DNA of 9,237 nucleotides from Lachnospiraceae bacterium UBA7110. GTDB lineage: Bacteria > Bacillota > Clostridia > Lachnospirales > Lachnospiraceae. A program made the position numbers and the translations under genes. The first letter of the stretch is position 1, and the number at the start of each line of letters is the position of its first letter. This document shows, one piece after another, positions 6,020 to 9,237 of the stretch. Location: contig DKYC01000092.1 of the NCBI GenBank assembly GCA_002492295.1, positions 1 to 9,237 on the forward strand, in the 5' to 3' direction. The notes below the pieces were generated by a model. The model was not told the origin of the DNA and made no database searches. It saw only the letters and a program-made list of their open reading frames with translations.

Positions 6020-7696
6020 ATGCAGTTGACAGGTTCACAGATTGTTATTGAATGTTTGAAGGAGCAGGGAGTCGATACCGTTTTTGGGTATCCCGGCGGT
6101 TCGATTTTAAATATTTATGATGAATTATATAAGCACAGCGATGAGATTCGGCATATTTTAACCTCGCATGAGCAGGGCGCGTCTCATGCCGCAGACGGTT
6201 ATGCGCGTGCAACCGGCAAGGTTGGCGTATGTTTTGCTACGAGCGGTCCGGGTGCGACAAATTTGGTTACCGGTATCGCCACGGCGTACATGGATTCGGT
6301 GCCGATGGTTGCGATTACGGCAAACGTTACGCTGCCTTTGCTTGGAAAGGACTCGTTTCAGGAGGTGGATATTGCGGGCGTGACCATGCCGATTACAAAG
6401 CATGGATACATTGTTAAAGATGTAACAAAGCTTGCAGATACCATCAGGGAGGCATTTAAAATTGCAAAATCAGGAAGACCCGGTCCTGTTTTGGTAGATA
6501 TCACAAAGGACGCAACGGCAAATAAGTGCGAGTTTACACCTGTAAAGCCGGAGCCTCCGGTTGTGAAAAACGCATATACGGAAGCGGATATTGATGTGGC
6601 TCTTGAGCTGATTCGAAACGCAAAGAAACCGTATATCTATCTTGGCGGAGGCGCGATTATCTCCGGTGCGTCAAGAGAGGTAAAGGAGTTTGCAGAGAAA
6701 ATTCAGGCGCCGGTCTGCGATACATTGATGGCAAAGGGTGCTTTTGATGGAAAGAGCGAACTTTACACAGGCATGATTGGTATGCATGGTACAAAGACTT
6801 CGAACTTTGGCGTCAGCCAGTGTGATTTGCTGATTGCGCTTGGCGCAAGATTTTCTGACCGCGTGATTGGGAATCCGAAGAGGTTTGCGGAGAATGCAAA
6901 GATTTTGCAGATTGATATCGATGCGGCAGAGGTCAATAAAAACATCAAGACGGATGCAGCAGTTATCGGTGATTTGAAGACTGTGCTCAAGGAGCTGAAC
7001 AGCAAGTTAGAGCAGCAAAATCATGACGAATGGATTGCCAGCATCAAGGATATGAAAGAAAAGTATCCGTTAAAGTATGAATCAGATAAGCTGACTTGTC
7101 CTTATATTATTGAGGAGCTTGACAGGGTAACAGAAGGAAAAGCGATTGTTTCAACGGATGTAGGACAGCATCAGATGTGGGCGGCACAATTCTATAAGTA
7201 TACGGAGCCGCGTACATTCCTTTCCTCAGGCGGGCTTGGAACAATGGGATACGGACTTGGCGCTTGTATCGGTGCAAAGGTCGGCAGACCGGAGAAAATT
7301 TGTGTCAATATCGCAGGTGACGGCTGCTTTAGAATGAATATGAACGAGCTGGCAACGGCAAGCAGATACAATATTCCGATTATACAGATTATTATCAATA
7401 ATCATGTACTTGGCATGGTGAGACAGTGGCAGACGTTATTTTATGAGAAGCGGTATTCGCAGACGGTGCTTTCCGACAAGGTTGATTTTGTTAAGGTATC
7501 GGAGGGGCTTGGATGTGAAGCAATCCGTGTGACAAAGCGCGAGGAAGTCGCTCCTGCTCTTGAGAAGGCAATTGCTTTGCAAAAGCCCGTTGTGATTGAG
7601 TGTGTGATTGAGGAAGATGATAAGGTATTCCCGATGGTTCCGGCAGGAGCGCCAATCAGTGATGCCTTTGATGCGGATGATTTAAACAACAGATAG
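6020..7696 (+). CDS. ilvB: Acetolactate synthase (acetohydroxyacid synthase), large catalytic subunit
   Basis: This thiamine-diphosphate enzyme condenses two pyruvates to 2-acetolactate, or pyruvate with 2-oxobutyrate to 2-aceto-2-hydroxybutyrate, the first common step of valine, leucine and isoleucine synthesis. The 558-residue product is complete. The pyrimidine-binding domain (about 1-165) has Glu51 in SHEQGASHAADGYARATGKVG and the SGPGATN loop. The central domain is at about 190-320. The pyrophosphate domain (about 365-530) has the GDG...NN motif at 433-435 and 460-461. VLGMVRQWQTLFYEKRYSQT marks an anabolic, FAD-type AHAS rather than catabolic AlsS. The ribosome site AAAGGAG (6005-6011) lies 8 nt before the ATG. 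The small regulatory subunit (ilvN/ilvH) that usually gives full activity and valine feedback is not next to it; the next gene is unrelated. The symbol ilvB is used for the family; ilvI or ilvG could be applied equally. Confidence 0.95.
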   Translation: MQLTGSQIVIECLKEQGVDTVFGYPGGSILNIYDELYKHSDEIRHILTSHEQGASHAADGYARATGKVGVCFATSGPGATNLVTGIATAYMDSVPMVAITANVTLPLLGKDSFQEVDIAGVTMPITKHGYIVKDVTKLADTIREAFKIAKSGRPGPVLVDITKDATANKCEFTPVKPEPPVVKNAYTEADIDVALELIRNAKKPYIYLGGGAIISGASREVKEFAEKIQAPVCDTLMAKGAFDGKSELYTGMIGMHGTKTSNFGVSQCDLLIALGARFSDRVIGNPKRFAENAKILQIDIDAAEVNKNIKTDAAVIGDLKTVLKELNSKLEQQNHDEWIASIKDMKEKYPLKYESDKLTCPYIIEELDRVTEGKAIVSTDVGQHQMWAAQFYKYTEPRTFLSSGGLGTMGYGLGACIGAKVGRPEKICVNIAGDGCFRMNMNELATASRYNIPIIQIIINNHVLGMVRQWQTLFYEKRYSQTVLSDKVDFVKVSEGLGCEAIRVTKREEVAPALEKAIALQKPVVIECVIEEDDKVFPMVPAGAPISDAFDADDLNNR

Positions 7697-7718
7697 TGAA
7701 ATAAAGATAAAGATTAAG

Positions 7719-9143
7719 ATGAAAAAATACATAGCTCGACTGATTGGTATGATTTTGGCGGTGGCAGCGTTTTTGGCGGCGGCTGTCATCGCGCTTAATG
7801 AGATTTATTATAAGGACACATTCCCGATGGGGGTGTGGATTAATGGAATTTACTGTACGGGGATGACACCTGGGGAAGTGGCAGGATGTTTGGACAGCGC
7901 GGCTGGGGAAAATGTATTCCAAAGCGTGAATGTCCGCACCCTTGACGGAAAGGTGCATGCGCTCAGACCGGACGAATACGGAACGACCGCTTCCTACCGG
8001 ACGGCTGTGGAGGCGATTTATAAAGAGAATAAGGGCTATTCATGGCTTGCTAATTTTACGGGGGGGAAGGGATACCGTGTGGAGCCCGAATACCACTATG
8101 ATTTGGCGCTTATGAAATCAAAGCTTATGGAACTTGATTGGCTCAATGAGCGGCTTTACAATCCCCAAAACTCCGTTTCGATTGTAAAGAGCGCACTTGC
8201 GGGATATATTCTCGTGGACGAAACAAGGGATTTACTTTTGAGGGATGATGCGGTAGAATTGATTTGTGACGGGATTGTTAATCAATTAACAGACATTGAC
8301 CTTTCCTCGGATGAAAATAAAATACGGTGTTATCAATCCATACCGTATACGGATGAAATGAAAGATACGCTTGCAAAATGGCAGGGGATTGAGGCATTTC
8401 AGCGTTTTCGGATGACCTATCTGTTTGGGGACCGTCAGGAAGTTATTGACGAAAATGTGGTTGCTGACTGGATGGCGCTTGATGAAAACGGGCAGATTGT
8501 ATTTGACGATAATAACAGGCCGGTGCTTGATGAGTCCCTGATAGAGGAGTATGTGGCATATCTGTCCGCAACATATGATACAGTAGGAATTGAGCGGGAG
8601 TTTCAGGCCACAAGCGGAAAATGTGTGAAAATTTCCGGTGGCAGCTATGGGAACGCGATTGACACCGAAAAGGAATTTGCGTTTTTGCTTGATGCCTTTT
8701 TGAATGGCGAAAGCGGCACGAGGGTACCGGAATACCGCCTGGAGGCGTGGGAAAAGGGCGCGGATGATATTGGCGATACGTATGTCGAGGTTGATATGGG
8801 CGAGCAGCATATGTATTATTATAAAGACGGTGCGCTTGTGATTGACACGCCTGTTGTGACGGGAAACCATTCGCGGGGGTGGGATACGCCGGCGAAGGTC
8901 TGTCATGTCTATTTTAAACAGAAAAACAGGGTGCTTCGGGGTAGAAATTATGCAACGCCTGTAAAATACTGGATGGCAGTGGACGGCAATATTGGCATTC
9001 ACGACGCAACATGGCGCAAGGAGTTTGGCGGGGATATTTACCTGACGGACGGTTCGCACGGCTGCATTAACACGCCGCTTGAGATTATGAGCGAGATGTA
9101 TGATATTGTGGAAAAAGGAACGCCGGTTATTTTGTTTTATTGA
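7719..9143 (+). CDS. L,D-transpeptidase (YkuD domain) with membrane anchor and peptidoglycan-binding region
   Basis: YkuD-family L,D-transpeptidases form 3-3 peptide cross-links or attach proteins in peptidoglycan, using a catalytic cysteine. The 474-residue product starts with a short basic end (MKKYIAR) and one hydrophobic helix (about 8-26), an uncleaved anchor or signal peptide. The middle (about 55-345) resembles the peptidoglycan-binding domains that often precede YkuD in Clostridia. The YkuD domain occupies about 353-474, with His428 (GIHDATW) and, 17 residues on, Ser446-His447-Gly448-Cys449 followed by IN, the complete catalytic signature. It starts 22 nt after ilvB and likely shares its transcript, an unusual partner for branched-chain amino-acid genes. 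The spacer (AAAGATAAAGATTAAG) has no clear Shine-Dalgarno, so translation may be weak or coupled. The catalytic domain is certain; the middle domains are less so. Confidence 0.92.
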   Translation: MKKYIARLIGMILAVAAFLAAAVIALNEIYYKDTFPMGVWINGIYCTGMTPGEVAGCLDSAAGENVFQSVNVRTLDGKVHALRPDEYGTTASYRTAVEAIYKENKGYSWLANFTGGKGYRVEPEYHYDLALMKSKLMELDWLNERLYNPQNSVSIVKSALAGYILVDETRDLLLRDDAVELICDGIVNQLTDIDLSSDENKIRCYQSIPYTDEMKDTLAKWQGIEAFQRFRMTYLFGDRQEVIDENVVADWMALDENGQIVFDDNNRPVLDESLIEEYVAYLSATYDTVGIEREFQATSGKCVKISGGSYGNAIDTEKEFAFLLDAFLNGESGTRVPEYRLEAWEKGADDIGDTYVEVDMGEQHMYYYKDGALVIDTPVVTGNHSRGWDTPAKVCHVYFKQKNRVLRGRNYATPVKYWMAVDGNIGIHDATWRKEFGGDIYLTDGSHGCINTPLEIMSEMYDIVEKGTPVILFY

Positions 9144-9157
9144 TTGTTAGAAATATT

Positions 9158-9173
9158 CAACATACATATGTTG
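9158..9173. promoter_or_regulatory. 16-bp palindrome, possible operator over a downstream promoter
   Basis: CAACATA (9158-9164) and TATGTTG (9167-9173) are exact inverted copies with a 2-bp centre. The loop is too short for an RNA hairpin, so a dimeric repressor site is more likely. A weak promoter can be drawn around it, with TTCAAC (9156-9161), a 16-bp spacer and TATAGT (9178-9183). The regulator family cannot be told. Confidence 0.4.
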
Positions 9174-9204
9174 TATATATAGTAACGGGGAACACCCGAA
9201 TTTT

Positions 9205-9237
9205 ATGAAGAATCAGGAGGAAAATTCCTCTGCTCCT
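9205..9237 (+). CDS. Possible 5' end of a following gene, cut by the window edge
   Basis: ATG 9205 opens a frame without stop for the last 11 codons (MKNQEENSSAP). The peptide is hydrophilic, typical of a disordered N-terminus, but far too short to identify. It lies after the palindrome and promoter-like stretch. The ribosome site is poor: the nearest G-run (9187-9190) is 14 nt upstream. The AGGAGG within it (9215-9220) could instead be the ribosome site of a start beyond the window. Confidence 0.3.
   Translation, partial: MKNQEENSSAP

Noticed and set aside
8286..9059. 257-codon open frame on the minus strand
   Set aside because: It is antisense to the L,D-transpeptidase gene, its translation shows no recognisable domain, and the + strand has the full catalytic motif.
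9186..9204. Terminator CGGG / CCCG followed by AATTTT
   Set aside because: The stem is only 4 bp and the T-run is short; too weak to call, although a transcript end here is possible.
1..9237. tRNA, rRNA, CRISPR array, insertion sequence or attachment site
   Set aside because: No cloverleaf-type sequence, spaced repeat array, transposase frame or terminal inverted repeats were seen on either strand.

Overview
The window looks like a chromosomal segment of a low-to-moderate G+C Firmicute, most likely a Clostridia member of the Lachnospiraceae type. This rests on strong AGGAG-type ribosome sites, tight same-strand gene spacing, a one-piece ECF sigma factor with a transmembrane tail, a bacterial SH3 domain protein and a YkuD L,D-transpeptidase with a long extracytoplasmic region. 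The family-level placement is inference; no rRNA or marker gene is present. All supported genes are on the + strand, and no gene-free stretch exceeds 300 bases.

Layout. Bases 1-195 are AT-rich and hold a good Shine-Dalgarno followed by an ATG that opens only a 12-codon frame. The SH3-like frame (196-645) runs past it in another register, so this looks like a truncated secreted SH3 protein. An extended -10 promoter (about 685-713) precedes an ECF-type sigma factor (792-3014) that continues through one membrane helix and an acidic repeat linker into a large extracytoplasmic part with WG-type repeats. A terminator-like hairpin (3027-3076) follows and overlaps a good sigma-A promoter (3065-3093).

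That promoter drives leuB (3162-4262), ilvD (4331-6004) and ilvB (6020-7696), then an L,D-transpeptidase gene (7719-9143) that starts 22 nt after ilvB. IlvB (acetolactate synthase) and IlvD (dihydroxyacid dehydratase) act in the common isoleucine/valine route, and LeuB (3-isopropylmalate dehydrogenase) acts in the leucine branch. The set is partial: ilvN/ilvH, ilvC, leuA and leuCD are not in the window. The last 94 bases hold a 16-bp palindrome in a promoter-like stretch and the possible first 11 codons of another gene.

The three metabolic genes are ordinary and well supported. The items of most interest are the membrane-anchored sigma factor with WG repeats and no separate anti-sigma gene beside it, the cytosine-free 13-bp repeat array between leuB and ilvD, and a cell-wall cross-linking enzyme placed as the tail of an amino-acid operon.
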